From NCBI GenBank assembly GCA_009792885.1, contig WMCF01000015.1, forward strand, positions 15,027,667-15,091,666: 64,000 nucleotides of DNA, written 5' to 3'. Each line of letters begins with the position of its first letter. Within the stretch, counting starts at the first letter, position 1. Positions 48,017 to 60,381 of the stretch are shown in pieces. This stretch comes from Eremophila alpestris peregrina (lineage: Eukaryota > Chordata > Aves > Passeriformes > Alaudidae). The notes beneath the pieces are model-generated. The model did not search any database. It saw nothing but the letters and a program-made list of their open reading frames with translations, and was not told the DNA's origin. The translations under genes and the position numbers were made by a program.

Positions 48017-51000
48017 TTTTTTCTTTCAGGGATGATTAATTACCTTCTAAAGTCATAGAAAATAATTGTAGCTCATTTCCTTTTAAAATGAATACATATA
48101 GGTAGTTTACAATAAAGAAAGTGCTTCAGACCTACTGTGATGATCTTACCCATTTGTAATCCATTTAACTTTTAAAGGTAGATGTGATAATTTCAGCCCA
48201 TTAGAACTTGCCTAGACTGAAGAGTGGATGTATCAAGAAAATAACGCTGTGTATATTTTTTCAATTAATTTGAAAGGAATGAAAATGGTAAAGCACTCTA
48301 TTATTATGTGTATAGAAATTGAGGCTAGAATTTAATTACTGTCATTCTGTTGATGACCCAGGTGCTCAGAAAATTTTGCTTAATTAACAATCTGTTTTCA
48401 GTTTGCAAGTGGAAATTCAAGTAGAAAAGATTCACAAAGATACGAGGAAGAGCTGGTTTGCCATTTTCCACTAATAAGTATTAATAAGATCATCTGAATT
48501 TTGAAAAACATTTGAACTTTAAAGTGTTTAATTTCCATTATGTGAACAGGTGCCAAGATTTATCAAAAGCCATTATCTGATCATTTCAAAAACTTTCCTC
48601 AGTGGAAACACAAGCTAGGAAGATGTCACAGCTTCTTCTTGTATAACTCAGTAGACAAAGTGAATATTAAAATGATCTTCTTCACTTACCTAACCTTTTG
48701 GAATTAAAAAAGTGACAAGAGGTAGGATAGTATGAGTACAACATGCTAAAAATCAAGGCATTTAAAGAAATTTTATGAAACAGGCAGCAAGGGATAATAA
48801 AACCAAAAAATGCAGAGGAGAATACTAAATTAGTATATATCAAGGACCAACATACCAGTGCTCTATTCAAAGAAAGTGTCAATGTATGTACAGCAATTTC
48901 AATATTCACAGCAATCTAGGCTATGAAGAGCTGTTAATTCCAACATAAAAGGTCTCCAAGAACTACATTAGAGCTATACAGCAGCCAAAGCCATGGTTTG
49001 AAAATATAGGGACGTGCCTTCACATCTTTTTGTACTGCACCAAAATCCTGCATTCATGTGCTATGGAGATGGCAATTCAACGTAAACCTGCTCTGCCATG
49101 TTTGTTCTTGCTGCATCAAGACTCATTTATTTTCTCATAGATACTTTGGAAGCCTAAAGCTGGAATAATGTTTGTGCTCTGGGAAACTGGAAGACAAGAC
49201 ATGATGTGCCCTCTCCTCATCAGGATCACAGTTGTATGGGTAACAGTTGTGTGCTCCTGATCCAGCAGCACACAGTTCATAGGGATAGTGGATTCACCCC
49301 TAAGGAGAAGTCATGAAAGGTTTATATTAGCTGAGAAACTCCCCAGTTAACTCATTTTTTGTCTGTGTCTGGGTAACATTTGGCCGAAGAGAGGCCCGAG
49401 ATTTTGGCCTGATATCTCCATAATCTGAGTCTCACTGCTGACCATGGTTTTCAGATTATTTTATGATCTCCAGAAAGAAATTGCCGAAACTATATAACAG
49501 ATCATACCTATCTCTCTAGGGCACCTTGAACTCCAGAATGCACTGCAGTGTCAACTGTGACTGGTAAGTAGAATTATTAAGTAACATGAAATATTCATTG
49601 TCAAACATCTGTTAGTGAGTTCTATGTTATATCAAATTTTCAGTGACCATATGCAAAGCTGTTTCCTTACTAAATTAGGATTTAAAAAACCACATTTTTT
49701 CTGGAAGGGTCTGTAACATGTCATGTGTTTTCCATCAATATAACTTACAGGATGTAAGTTATTGCATCTTTCCTAACGACTTCTTCTGTGGCTGCTAATT
49801 TATGCGGCATGTTTCTGACAAAGGATTATTATCTAATTGTTTTTCTGCTGTATTATAAATAACTAGAAAGACCCAAACAACTAAGCCTAGAGTGATATGC
49901 AAGTGCCAATGTTTAACAAATGTAATGCAAGTAGAATACACTTTATTAGAGGTGCTAGGTCATAGTGAGTATATTAATAGAAAGTTTAAGCCTTGGTTTC
50001 AGCAGCCATACAGAATGCTACCTGGAAAAAGTATTGCTATCAAGTATAAATGTAAAAGCAACCAGAAAAACTAGGAAACACAGCAAAAACCCCTTGAACA
50101 ATGCCTGCAGAAGTTGCATTGAAGATTGTATTAAATGGTAAATTAGAATAGCTCCAGGGCAAGAAAATATTTGATACAGGATATTTGAAAATTGTACTAT
50201 GAAAGAAAAACAGAAATAAATGAGAACCAAAGCATAGCCTCATCTGCAGGTTAAGAGGTAGAGAGAACACTTTTACCCTGCTTTACATTTATCAAGCAGT
50301 CTATTTTAAATACATGTCTGAGTGAAGGCTGAAATTTATCTTTGGGTTCAGGAGTTAAGAAGTACTCAATTTTTTCTTTGCTTATTACATGATAAGCTGC
50401 CATGCACATTATTTTATACTATATATTATAATACATATAATTTACAATAGAAAAGGAAACAAAATGGAAGCTGAAAAAAATGTTAGAATAAAAACAAAAG
50501 TCTTGGCTGGCTGGTAGATAAAATAATCGGATTTCATGTAGAATTTTACTCCAACTTCCACCAATTAAGGACACAGGATGAAAAGGGCTTTGCACTAAAT
50601 TACTGCAAGTGTCAGAGTAGAATATATGGCAATTTAGCACAGAAAAATTCTGTAAGAGTGCGACAGTTGACATGAAGGGTAAAAGAAAAATTCCACCCAT
50701 AAAATTACAGTGTAAAGGAAACTGTTACAGTAAATGTATAACAGACTTTTCAAATATAGAGTCACAGCACAGGGAGGATATGGAGTTGGCGTGGTTTGGG
50801 TCAGAAGCCCTGTTGCTGAATCCTGACTAAGCTGCAATCTGCCAATTGATTTGGCTCCAAGCCCAGCAAACCAAGGAATTACAGTAGTCAAGGCTAGATG
50901 CTGTAGTGAATGAATTAGAGTCTCCAGGTCAGTTTTGGATAGGGAAGAGAGTATTTTTGGCAACAGTCCTGAAAGGCATTTGGTAATGAACTGAACAGAA

Positions 51001-54000
51001 CTTAGCATTAAGTCCAAGGCTAAAATTGCGCATAGGTAAATGACATGTGACATTAGTAAGAGAAATGGTAGATAGATTGCAGATAAATGAAACATGTATT
51101 ATTTAAATTAATTTGAGCCAAACATTCTTTTGGTTATGACACTGTTTACTTTAAAAAAAAGAATTTGCCTTTCTCATTTTTAGAGCTGAAAACCTGCAGC
51201 CTCTTCCTGTTACTCAATTTACATGCCAAAGACAGAGAGACAGATGTGATTGCCTTTGACTAGCAGAGGAAAACATGAGGGTTGGAAATATCACCCTGGG
51301 GAAGACTGCAGATAATGCAAGAGATGGGCCCTGAAGTAAAGTATACCACAGCTGGATACATAAGCAAAGGCCATTATAGATTTGTATAATGAAGATACAG
51401 GTTTTGACAGCTATGTAGAATATCTCACCCGCCACAAATAAATGCCATAGCTGTTTCACCTTGGTTTTGGTTTTATTGGGGTTTTGTTTTTGGTTGTGTT
51501 TTTTAAAAAAAAAACTTTTTAAAATCCACAATTATCTGCAACTCCATTAGAGAAATTTGGTCTGCATGCTACCCAGATGCCTTAAGACACAGTGTTAAGA
51601 CATAACATGATAAAGGAGAAAACCATAGGACTTCACTATTATATCCTCAAATCCCACCTTTTTGGACAGACTAAGAGAATGGTGCCTGCAGAGATTTATC
51701 TCCCAAATAGTTTTGCTGTGTGGGCGGTCAGCTTGGAAGGATGCCATTCCTCAACCTGCCCTTCTACCAATAACTACATCAGTACTAGTGATCAAACCCA
51801 GCCAGGGACCATTCTTGTTCCCTGAAACCAATGGGCACAGCATGATGAGTGTCCCTGCACTGACAGTGCTTCTCTCTTCCCAAAAGGATGCTTTTCTGGG
51901 AAACTCCTTGGCCTTCATCAGACTCTAAAAAGTACCACATTTTGTGAGAAAACACTAGCTGACCCAGAGCAACAACTTTCTAACAGCTGAACAGTATGGG
52001 CCAGCCTGCCCTAGCTCAGTCTAATTTAATCCTGCAGTCAGAGTCAGGGGGGTCATCCTTTACTAGCAGTCTCACCTTTTCTGCTCTCATCCTGGTACAG
52101 AGGTCTCAGCAGTGCAGAAAGCAATTACAAGACTTACCAGAGGAAGAAGGAAGGATGTTTTCCATCTACCCTGTCTCACCTACCTGAATATTAGAAAGAA
52201 TGTCCTCTCTCTATGTTATTTCTACATTTCCCTTTGAATAGGCCTACAGCATTTGAGACCAGTAAGGGTGTGTGTCTGGGTTCATGCTTGGTCCCTCTTC
52301 CTGTTCCATCTGACCCAGACAGGTCCTAGTCAATCTGCCTGTGTGAGTTAGTAAGAGACTGAGTGAATGTCAATGGTGTATCCCTGGGTGATGCAGGAAG
52401 AAATACTTCTTTCTAACACAATAAGGAGATCCTTCCACATAGACAAAGGAAAAAAAAAGTACTTATACCACAACACTTACTATAACCCCATGTCTTGTAA
52501 GAATAATAAATCCCTGTGTCAGCAGCCATTGTTTTCCTTTCTCCTTCTTTCAGCTAAGAAACCCAGTGGGGAACAGAGAAAGAAGGAGCATTATGGGAAT
52601 ACTAAAAGTGCCCAATTTACAGGATTCACACTGAAACCTGTGCAGTAACTTTTCTGAGGCATGTATGTCAACAATTGATAGTTCTAGAAATAGAACACTC
52701 CCTGTTAAACTTTGAAATAAAAATAAATTTTAAAAAAATTAAAGAGAGCTCAGTTTGTCCTGCAAGGCATGGCTAGAAAATCTGTCTAAAATTATAGCTT
52801 TGAAAATCTTTTAGGTTGTGAAACTGTAGTTTAATTTACAACAGAGAAACTGACAGCTTGGTGTAACTGCAAGAGCTGGCACCATGCCATGTGATAAATC
52901 ACTCGGACTCAACAAGACCACTTCACCTTCATGTCATTTCTCAACAACCAGGAGCCTGACATCAGACCAGCACAACACAGCAGGGCAAATACAAATGCAC
53001 AGTACCTGCCCTTTCAACGCCACCATCTTACATTACCGAATGGACTTTATGGGCCTTGTGTTGACAACCAGAAAAAAATCCTCGAAAAACCTCAACTGCC
53101 CCCCACCAACTCAAAGGAAGATGAAGTGAATGCTGCTTTCTTCATCGGCTTGACAAGATTATAAAACACCCCAAAAGTACTGCAGTTAATTAGCTGTTCT
53201 TTTTTTAAATTTATTGTTAGGCACACCTTTCTTTTTAGTTCTCAAATCTAAAAATAGCAAAAGTGGGAACAATCATTTTTGGTAAATCTGTCCAAAATAG
53301 AACTCCCAGGGAACTCAGCAAAGTAGGAACATCATAAATGGGACTAAGCCACTGCAGGGCCCATTAAGTGAAGTAATACTTATGCAGGAATCTTGCAGAT
53401 TAAAATGTTCCTAGGAGATAAGGAGAGCTATATTTGTTTGGGGCATAATATGATTTATTTTGCTGAAGAATAAGGATAAAGATGTGGATAAGGAGGTTTC
53501 AACAGCCATAGCCTCTTCTGGCAATCAAAACAAAAAATTGTCTCACATATTTGAGGTGTGAAGTTTACTTCTCCATTTGTTGCCATACCTTATGTTCCCT
53601 TGCCTGCCATGACTTCTTCCTTCTGTATTTTTCTTCCTTCTGTGTATGTCCATCTTTCTCTCCCACATAGTCTATCCCTTTCCAAAACTCTTTTCTTGCC
53701 CCATAACATCTCTGTCATCATCACAAACCATACCATTTGTGACAAATCCAGTGATATAATGTGAAGCATGACTAGTGTACATTGAAGGGAGCAAGTATTT
53801 CCATCACTCATAGTTGCATAGGATTATTCATATTTATAAGGTTTATTCAATCATTTATAAGAAGTCTGAATATCTTTAGATATACAGACCACATGGTATA
53901 CACAGCCAACTCATCCTTTTGGGTGAAACCTCCACCTTTCCTTCCTACCCTAATGTCTCTTCCCTCATCCTTTATTTCCATAGAACATTTACAGCTCAGA

Positions 54001-55870
54001 TCTGTGACACATCAGGCCCTTACCCCTGTCTCTATTCAGCAAGGCAAGTCAAAGCCAAACACAGATTTCCATGTGATTAAAGCACATGCTTCTTTGCCTT
54101 GAACCTTGTGCTATCATCTAGGAGAAGTGCAGATTCCAAGCAAGTGGCATGAGTTGTCAAAATAGACTGAAATCTCTTGGAAGGCAGTGCTTTTATTTTT
54201 CTGCAAAATAACATACATATTTAATGGACTACATTAAAAAACAAAACCTCTTAAAAATAACAGAAGAGCTTCTGTTGAAATTCTGGCCATGCTTAAATCG
54301 ATTCCAGGATTCGTATTGACTTTAGGTGGAGTGAAAGCTACAGACAATGGAAGGAATGCAGAAATTCAAAGAAAATGAAACACAGAAGAATAAGCTATGT
54401 GAAACACTACAAATTGCAACCACAGAGGGTTATACTGCCAAAAGAAAGGGAGGAACTACAAGAATGCAAGGTAAAATAAAAATGGAGTCTTTCATCTCTA
54501 TTTCCTGCCACTGCCACAGCATCTTGTACAGAAATGCTTTTGGGAATGTGTGTATATGAAATAGAAAGTCTCATAGATAGAAGGACAACTGGAAAAAAGA
54601 ATAAAGAGATCCAGCTGAGCTTTACTGGACAAATTATCAGTATAGAAAAAAGCCAAGAGCACAGTGACTAAATGAGCTAACAAAAGGAACTGGATGGATT
54701 GTAGAGGTTATTTCGTATTTAATTTTTTTTTCTATTTTAGAAATGCATCAAGGTACCACTATTAATAGTGGCAACTAATGACATGAATGATTAATGTTTT
54801 TATTTGTATTGTAGTGGCATTCTATGACACCAACTGAGAACTGGGCTGCACTGTAAAAACACATTATATGACTCAATCTCTCTCATAAAGAGCTTAATGA
54901 TGACCTAAATATTGCACATAAAGTAAGCTCATATTTTTGAATTAGTCAGTGTCAAAGAAAAGAAAGACTGTAAGAGTGGACAATTAAAGAGCAGGAAAAT
55001 CCTTTTAAAAATTGTTATTAATGTGAGCAATTCAAAGAATACTCTGGAAAGCATGATTATGTATAAAAAGTCTGACTGCTAAGAGAATTTTAACCAGCAT
55101 GCTTTCAATATCTGTAATGAAACTGGCTTCATTTTTAGTACCATGAGAATACTAAAAAGTGGAAGGATTTTCTGGGAGAAAGTACTGAAATATGGAATTT
55201 AAGGCAAATCAGATGAGACAGTGATTTCAGCAATCACCATTTAAACACTGTAAATTCTATCTTTTCTAAAGCAAGAGAGCAACTTTAAAAGTGAACCTGT
55301 AAAGATAAAGACAAAACTGATGCCAATCATTATTTTGAAGGGAGCTAAGAATGGATTTTTAACATTTTTCTTACCTTTTTAATATTAAAAAAAAAAAGCA
55401 GATTCTATCTATGAAGACATTGATAATGTTAAAACAGATTAAAACAGATTAAATCATATCCAGGGAGATCAAAGAATGAAAGTGAAGAAACCTGAAAGGA
55501 GGAGAATTTTATTCAGCCTATTGAGAATGCTTTTCTCTTCAGATCTATATAACTACAATTTATTTTTTTTTGGATGGAGGGTGTAATTAATATCAGATAC
55601 CTATCAGCTATTTGATAAAAAGTCAATGTAATCTAATATACCACTGGAGTCCTTTAGTACAAAGGAAAGGAAAACTCAAGGTGACAGTTGTGAGATTCCC
55701 AAAAAGAGGCACATGACATACAGCCTATTCCCCTAAACCTTTGATTCTTCCTAAATGGACAGAACAACTGAATCAGCTCCAAGTAGAATCTAGCTTCATT
55801 TCCTGTTTCATGAGTAAGGGCCGAAGATGCTCAGCAACAGGCAAAGCAGGTAAACTGCTTGATCTCACAA

Positions 55871-56134
55871 TCCACAGAACCGTAGAATGGTTTGGATTGG
55901 AATGGATCTTAAAGATCATCTGGTTTCAACCTCCTGCCATGGGCAGGGGCACCTTCCACTAGACCAGGTTGCTCAAAGCTCAATCCAGCCTGGCCTGGAA
56001 CACTGCCAGGGATGGGGCATCCACAGCCTCTCTGGATAACCTGTTCCAGTATCTCACCATCCTCACAGTATGTTTTTTCCTGATATCTAATCTAAAGGGG
56101 CCCCCTTACAGTTTAAAGCCATTTCCCCTTGTTC
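55871..56134 (-). mobile_element. CR1 LINE fragment, minus strand (left half of a head-to-head pair)
   Basis: Plus-strand text ACAGAACCGTAGAATGGTTT, then CTGCCATGGGCAGGGGCACC, then CACTAGACCAGGTTGCTCAA, then GGGATGGGGCATCCACAGCC and CATTTCCCCTTGTTC, is the reverse complement of the CR1 3' end. Its 3' terminus points left, so it is sense to ENOX1. It abuts a second CR1 in the opposite direction at about 56135. The junction position is approximate. Confidence 0.9.
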
Positions 56135-56361
56135 ATATTCATCCTGGACATGAGGAAGAATTTTTTCACTGAAAGGGTGGTTAATCAATGGAACAGGCTG
56201 CCCAGAGAAGCTGTGGATGCCCCATCCCTGGAAGTGTTTGAGAAATGACTGGACATGGCACTTAGTGCTATGGTTTAGTTGGCATGGTGGTGCTCATTCA
56301 AAGGCTGGACTCAAATGAACTTGGAGGTCTTTTCCAACCTTACTGATTTGATGATTCTATG
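56135..56361 (+). mobile_element. CR1 LINE fragment, plus strand (right half of a head-to-head pair)
   Basis: GACATGAGGAAGAATTTTTT, then GGAACAGGCTGCCCAGAGAA, GCTGTGGATGCCCCATCCCT, GGAGGTCTTTTCCAACC and the tail GATTTGATGATTCTATG form a CR1 3' end on the plus strand. It appears to be a different CR1 subfamily from its left neighbour and closer to the copy at 18553-18790. The truncated 5' ends of the two copies meet, leaving both 3' ends outward. Confidence 0.9.
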
Positions 56362-57450
56362 TCAAGTAATCTGGCCAGGGGGCTCCATGATAAAGACCAC
56401 TCTGCCACTGTTACCCCACAGGCACACAAGAGACTGCTTCACAGACTCTGATGGGGACCTGGTTGAAGAGGTCACCAAGTCCATTAATTCATTAGTAAAA
56501 TGGACAAAAATGATGGAATGTCATAATCTGCTCAGTAACCAGATACGGGGGACTTCTCTTCATTACACCATGTGTGTGTAACCTATGAACTTGTATACGG
56601 GGACACTTCCACCACCGTGTGTGTCTTACTCTTTAGATATCAAATTCCTTTTTGAATATGGAATTTTTATTCACCTGTACGTACTTTTGTCAGTGTTGTC
56701 AAAGGAGACTGCATTAAATAGTCTGAAAACTCAGTAAGAGGTAGGCAAAGTTTACAGTGCATGGAGAAGAGAGTCAGAGGAGGTAATTGCAGCTTTGGTG
56801 TAGTCTAACAAATACCAACAGCCCAGCAGGGATATCTCTAGGGCCTCCATTTTCCTTAAACATGAGGATCAACATCTGTAAGCCTTAGGCTGAAAAGGTG
56901 GTTTGGGAGGAAACGAAACAGTGATGAATGGAAAGTCAGGGGGCAGTGTCACATGTATCTAAGATGTGGAAGTAAAAGTAGATGTCAAACCACAAGGACA
57001 GACCTACCCAAAATCCTTGAAAAACAATCGATACTTTAGCACAAATTCAAATTTAGAAAAATTAAGTAATTGAATAAAAAGAAGGAAGAGGACATTTTTC
57101 TCTCCTTATCCCTTAAATAACTGAAGAAGCACCATACCAATGCCAAGACTCACTGTAGCACTTAAATCAGGTGCTATAAATTTGAGGTGTGACAGCAGTA
57201 ATACACTTTATTTCACAGATTATCCTGGCACAAGTACCTTGATCAGGTAATTAATTCACGTGCTGAGCAATTGACCCAAATTTTTAGGGGTAATCTGCTC
57301 AGTAATCTCCTAAATACCTCCAGACACAAATTTGTTGCAAGGATTTCAATGCCTGTACTTCTTTAGTAGTTGTGCCATAAAATGAAATGTTTTGGTCACA
57401 GTAATCCTCATTAATAAGAAAGTATTTTCTACTGAGACCCACTAAGACAG

Positions 57451-57475
57451 TGTGTGTGTATGTGTGTGTGTGTGT
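57451..57475. repeat. (TG)n microsatellite, one interruption
   Basis: TGTGTGTGTA then TGTGTGTGTGTGTGT, 25 bp in all. Likely polymorphic in length. Confidence 0.85.
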
Positions 57476-58120
57476 TCCAGGTGAGTGCACTTGAAGCCAA
57501 TTTTATTTCTTTTTCATTCCCCATAACATTAATTGCTGGCATTTTTATCTAACTCCAAATTCTTCCCTTATGCTACACCCATCTGAATCAATGCTGTGCA
57601 CAGTAAGTGGGATTAATCTGCTCTGAACAAGGCATGTAAAAAGTGGGACATCTGGTTCAGAGCTAGGCCCCCTGTGAATCCTGTATGGGCAGCAAAGAAA
57701 AAACGGCCTATCCAAGGGATGATTCATCTCATTGGAAGAGCACCATGAGGTCAGTTTGATGACTCATTCCATGGAGATTCTTATTTTTCTCTTCTGACTG
57801 CAAAGAAAGCCCAGAATGGTCATCTCCAAGTTGACATCTGACCTAGTTCATGAGAGAGGACTGCCACATGATATTTTTTAAATACTGTAATATTTATGTC
57901 AAATGGCCACACAGCTGCAGCATTACACTAGACTTTTGGATCCTCACTGCAGAAGAGCAGAAGTGGGTTTTTGTCACTCTGCAGAATTAAATAGGCCACA
58001 CACACCTATTTTGGACATCGTATATTTTCAATTTCTTTTAATAAACAACTGACATATTGTAACCAATTATGCAGGACTGAGGGAACAACAATGGAAAAAG
58101 ATGCACAAGAAAGATTCCTC

Positions 58121-58152
58121 AGATCAATTCAAATACAGATCAATTCAAATTT
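58121..58152. repeat. 16-bp tandem duplication
   Basis: AGATCAATTCAAATAC followed by AGATCAATTCAAATTT. Two copies differ in the last bases. Confidence 0.8.
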
Positions 58153-59363
58153 CTTTGAAAAAGGGAAACTCATTTCAGAATCTTCATGTTTAGCAATCTT
58201 AGGCATATACACGTTTAAAGGAAAAACATCATCCATCTGTTCACAGCAAGTTTGCAAGGAATTTTAATAAGACATATTAGTGCTAATAATGGCCAATGGT
58301 TATGATGTTTGTAAAATAAACAATGAGGAAAATCTGGAAAGCTTGTAAAACTTGTTCTTATGAAATCCACAGTGCTACACCTTTCCCTGCTTTTTGCTGA
58401 CATTGTCCTCCTAGGCCAGATCTGTCAGAAACGTTCTTCTTCCAGACACTGCTGTTACTGTGGCATTAGGAAACTCACATTTTGAAGCCATAGCTGTTTC
58501 TGTTTTTGTAAGTTCAGCATTCAGCACATTACAGGAGTGAAACAGATAGCCAAAACTGCAAATTTCCACCTGAAACTACAGGGATCTCTATTTCCAAGTG
58601 ACAGATGTTCTACAACAGTTGGTGACAAATGGGCTAATTCAGACTGATTTAACTAAAGTTCAGCCTGCTGACAATGGGGGACTTTTTTTAATGCAGCTGA
58701 AGAAGGCATTTCTGAATGCTAGAGCTGGCTGTTGCACACAAAACTAGAGAGGCCCTGGTGTGAACTGAACAGCACGCCATGCATGGTGCCTGCATCTCTG
58801 TGCCTCACACTGCCTTTTAGATGCTGAGATGGAAGGCAATATTGCCTAGCAAACTACCAAGGGAATTAGCTGGTCTTTTAAATTTACTCTCTGAACATAT
58901 GTCCACAGAAATCAAATGTCTTTGGCCCAGGATCTTTGTTTCTAAGTTCTGGCATCTAAACTCTCAAATTAGGATATTTGCCTATGGTGAATTGGTCTTC
59001 TGAGACGCTGAGCTCTCAATCACTTATGCAGGAAGCTTTGGTGGCTGCTCTGCTAAGCCAGACAAGGCCATCCAAGCTTATGCCTTCAACCCTAACTTTT
59101 AAAGGATGTCCATTGAGGGACCAGAAATAAATTGCACAAAGGCCTTTAAGGCTTTTTTTAAAAATGTCAAGTTTAGGGGTATGATTCAGAAATTACAATG
59201 TAACAACTTCACTATCCTCTATCTGGTAAATTATCTTGGGTTTTTTCTCAACTAGCACATGAGAGCTGGGTCCAAGGCTTTCCCTTTCTGAGTATCATAA
59301 TGCCCCTTCCTTGAGGAGCCATGAGTAGACTTGTTTAAATCCACCATGTTAAAAATTAAATCA

Positions 59364-59480
59364 GTTTTCTTTCTCCTTTTTTCCTTGTCTGTTCTTTTTT
59401 TCTTCTCATATTTTCCTTTCTCCTCTTCTCTCCTATCCTCTCCTACCTCCTCTCTCCTTTCTCCTCTCCTCTCCTCCCTT
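59364..59480. repeat. Long polypyrimidine/polypurine tract
   Basis: About 117 bp consisting almost entirely of C and T on the plus strand, with CTCCTCTC-type mirror-like repeats at its right end. In the ENOX1 transcript it is a GGAGAGGAGA-rich purine tract. Such tracts can form triplex DNA and bind purine-rich splicing factors. Neither is shown here. Confidence 0.85.
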
Positions 59481-60109
59481 TGAAGCAAACTTCTAGGCAG
59501 GTATCCTGATCATTGTTTTATGAGGGAACCTCATTAGAATAAGTTCATTGATTGTATTTCTGTACTAAGGAAATAGCTGCCAGCACCAGATATTTAAGAC
59601 AGTTTATCTGCCCAATTAATACTGGCATTTTATCAGCCAACCAGTCCTGATGCCAGCAGCAGTACGGCATAATTTTCTACTGTGGAGGTGGCCTTTGCCT
59701 CTGAATATATCCCTAAAAGTTACTGGATTTACTGCCTTTTACCTAAACCCAGGCTAAAACAATTACCTAATTGTGCTCTATTCTGCAATTGACCTAGTTA
59801 GCTAGCTGCCACACACAGCCTACATATCCCTTCTCTCAAAAAAACCCATGATCTTTTCTCAGAGCAGTGAGGCTTCTGTCTTGTCCATTCTTGAAGTGTT
59901 ATGTCTACACAATGGTAGACATTGTGAATAGAGCACGTCTTCATCTATTAATAAAAAAAAACTACTGAAACTTTGCTCACCTTGAATAATAAGTTCTTAG
60001 GAATGGTCCTTGATCCTCCAAACTGCCATAGAGTATGGAATAGGATGTGAAGTAGAGCATGACTGCATTGCAACTACTTACCCCCAAACAAACAAGCAAA
60101 ATGATAAAA

Positions 60110-60146
60110 CCACTACCACCACCACCACTATCACTACAACAACAGT
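60110..60146. repeat. (ACC)n trinucleotide repeat beside the exon A donor
   Basis: CACTACCACCACCACCACTA followed by TCACTACAACAAC. On the ENOX1 strand it reads as GGT/GTT repeats beginning about 23 nt after the exon A splice site. Confidence 0.8.
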
Positions 60147-60168
60147 GACAAAAAGGGGAGTTACTTAC

Positions 60169-60381
60169 ATTGAGTGAGGATCCCTGTTAAGGCATTTTTG
60201 AAGCTCTCCTTGGCTTGCTCCATCTCTTGCTCGTGAGCCGCCTTCTCGTTCATGAGCCGGCGGACGTGGCTGTTGGCCGACTGCACCATGGAGTAGAACT
60301 GGTTTGCAGAGCGACGGTTCACCTCGCCTCGCTCAATCCAGGTGAGCAGCACCGTGATGGCCTCGGAAAACTTGCTATCAT
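60169..60381 (-). CDS. ENOX1: ENOX1 coding exon A (213 bp), partial gene
   Basis: First of five ENOX1 exons in transcript order. It encodes 71 residues starting DDSKFSEAITVLLTWIERGE and ending KNALTGILTQ. I recognise this as the segment after the RRM and linker of ecto-NOX disulfide-thiol exchanger 1, a plasma-membrane outer-surface protein described as a hydroquinone/NADH oxidase and protein disulfide-thiol exchanger. The start is set by the acceptor TTGTTGTAG|AT and the end by the donor CAAT|GTAAGT, both on the minus strand. The first D codon borrows its G from an upstream exon outside the window (phase 1). The exon ends one base into the Phe codon completed by the next exon. The C-terminal half (RRLMNEKAAHEQEMEQAKE) is charged and helical. 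The length is divisible by three. Small changes from human as I remember it: TWIERG for SWIERG and AKESF for AKENF. ENOX2 is the main alternative. The match to ENOX1 is closer. Confidence 0.95.

Larger units (their letters stand above)
46764..60168 (-). other. ENOX1: ENOX1 intron between exons A and B (13,405 bp)
   Basis: Bounded by donor CAAT|GTAAGT and acceptor AAAG|TTGAG on the minus strand, with matching phase 1. It holds a GGT-type simple repeat just after the donor (60110-60146), a long purine/pyrimidine tract (59364-59480), a TG repeat (57451-57475), two abutting CR1 fragments in opposite orientation (55871-56361) and a perfect hairpin (47991-48016). Short tandem duplications also occur: a 10-bp unit near 55431-55450 and a 16-bp unit near 58121-58152. 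The remainder is AT-rich unique sequence in which I see no gene. Confidence 0.9.

Noticed and set aside
47991..48022. Rho-independent terminator
   Set aside because: The shape fits, but this is a vertebrate intron with no bacterial genes.
59252..59488. Minus-strand open frame rich in Arg, Glu and Lys
   Set aside because: It is the translation of the purine tract at 59364-59480, a low-complexity artefact.
9206..60381. Gene is ENOX2 rather than ENOX1
   Set aside because: The exon C sequence GIRREEEMEMSDD and exons B, D and E match ENOX1 as I remember it. ENOX2 carries EEMTE at that place.
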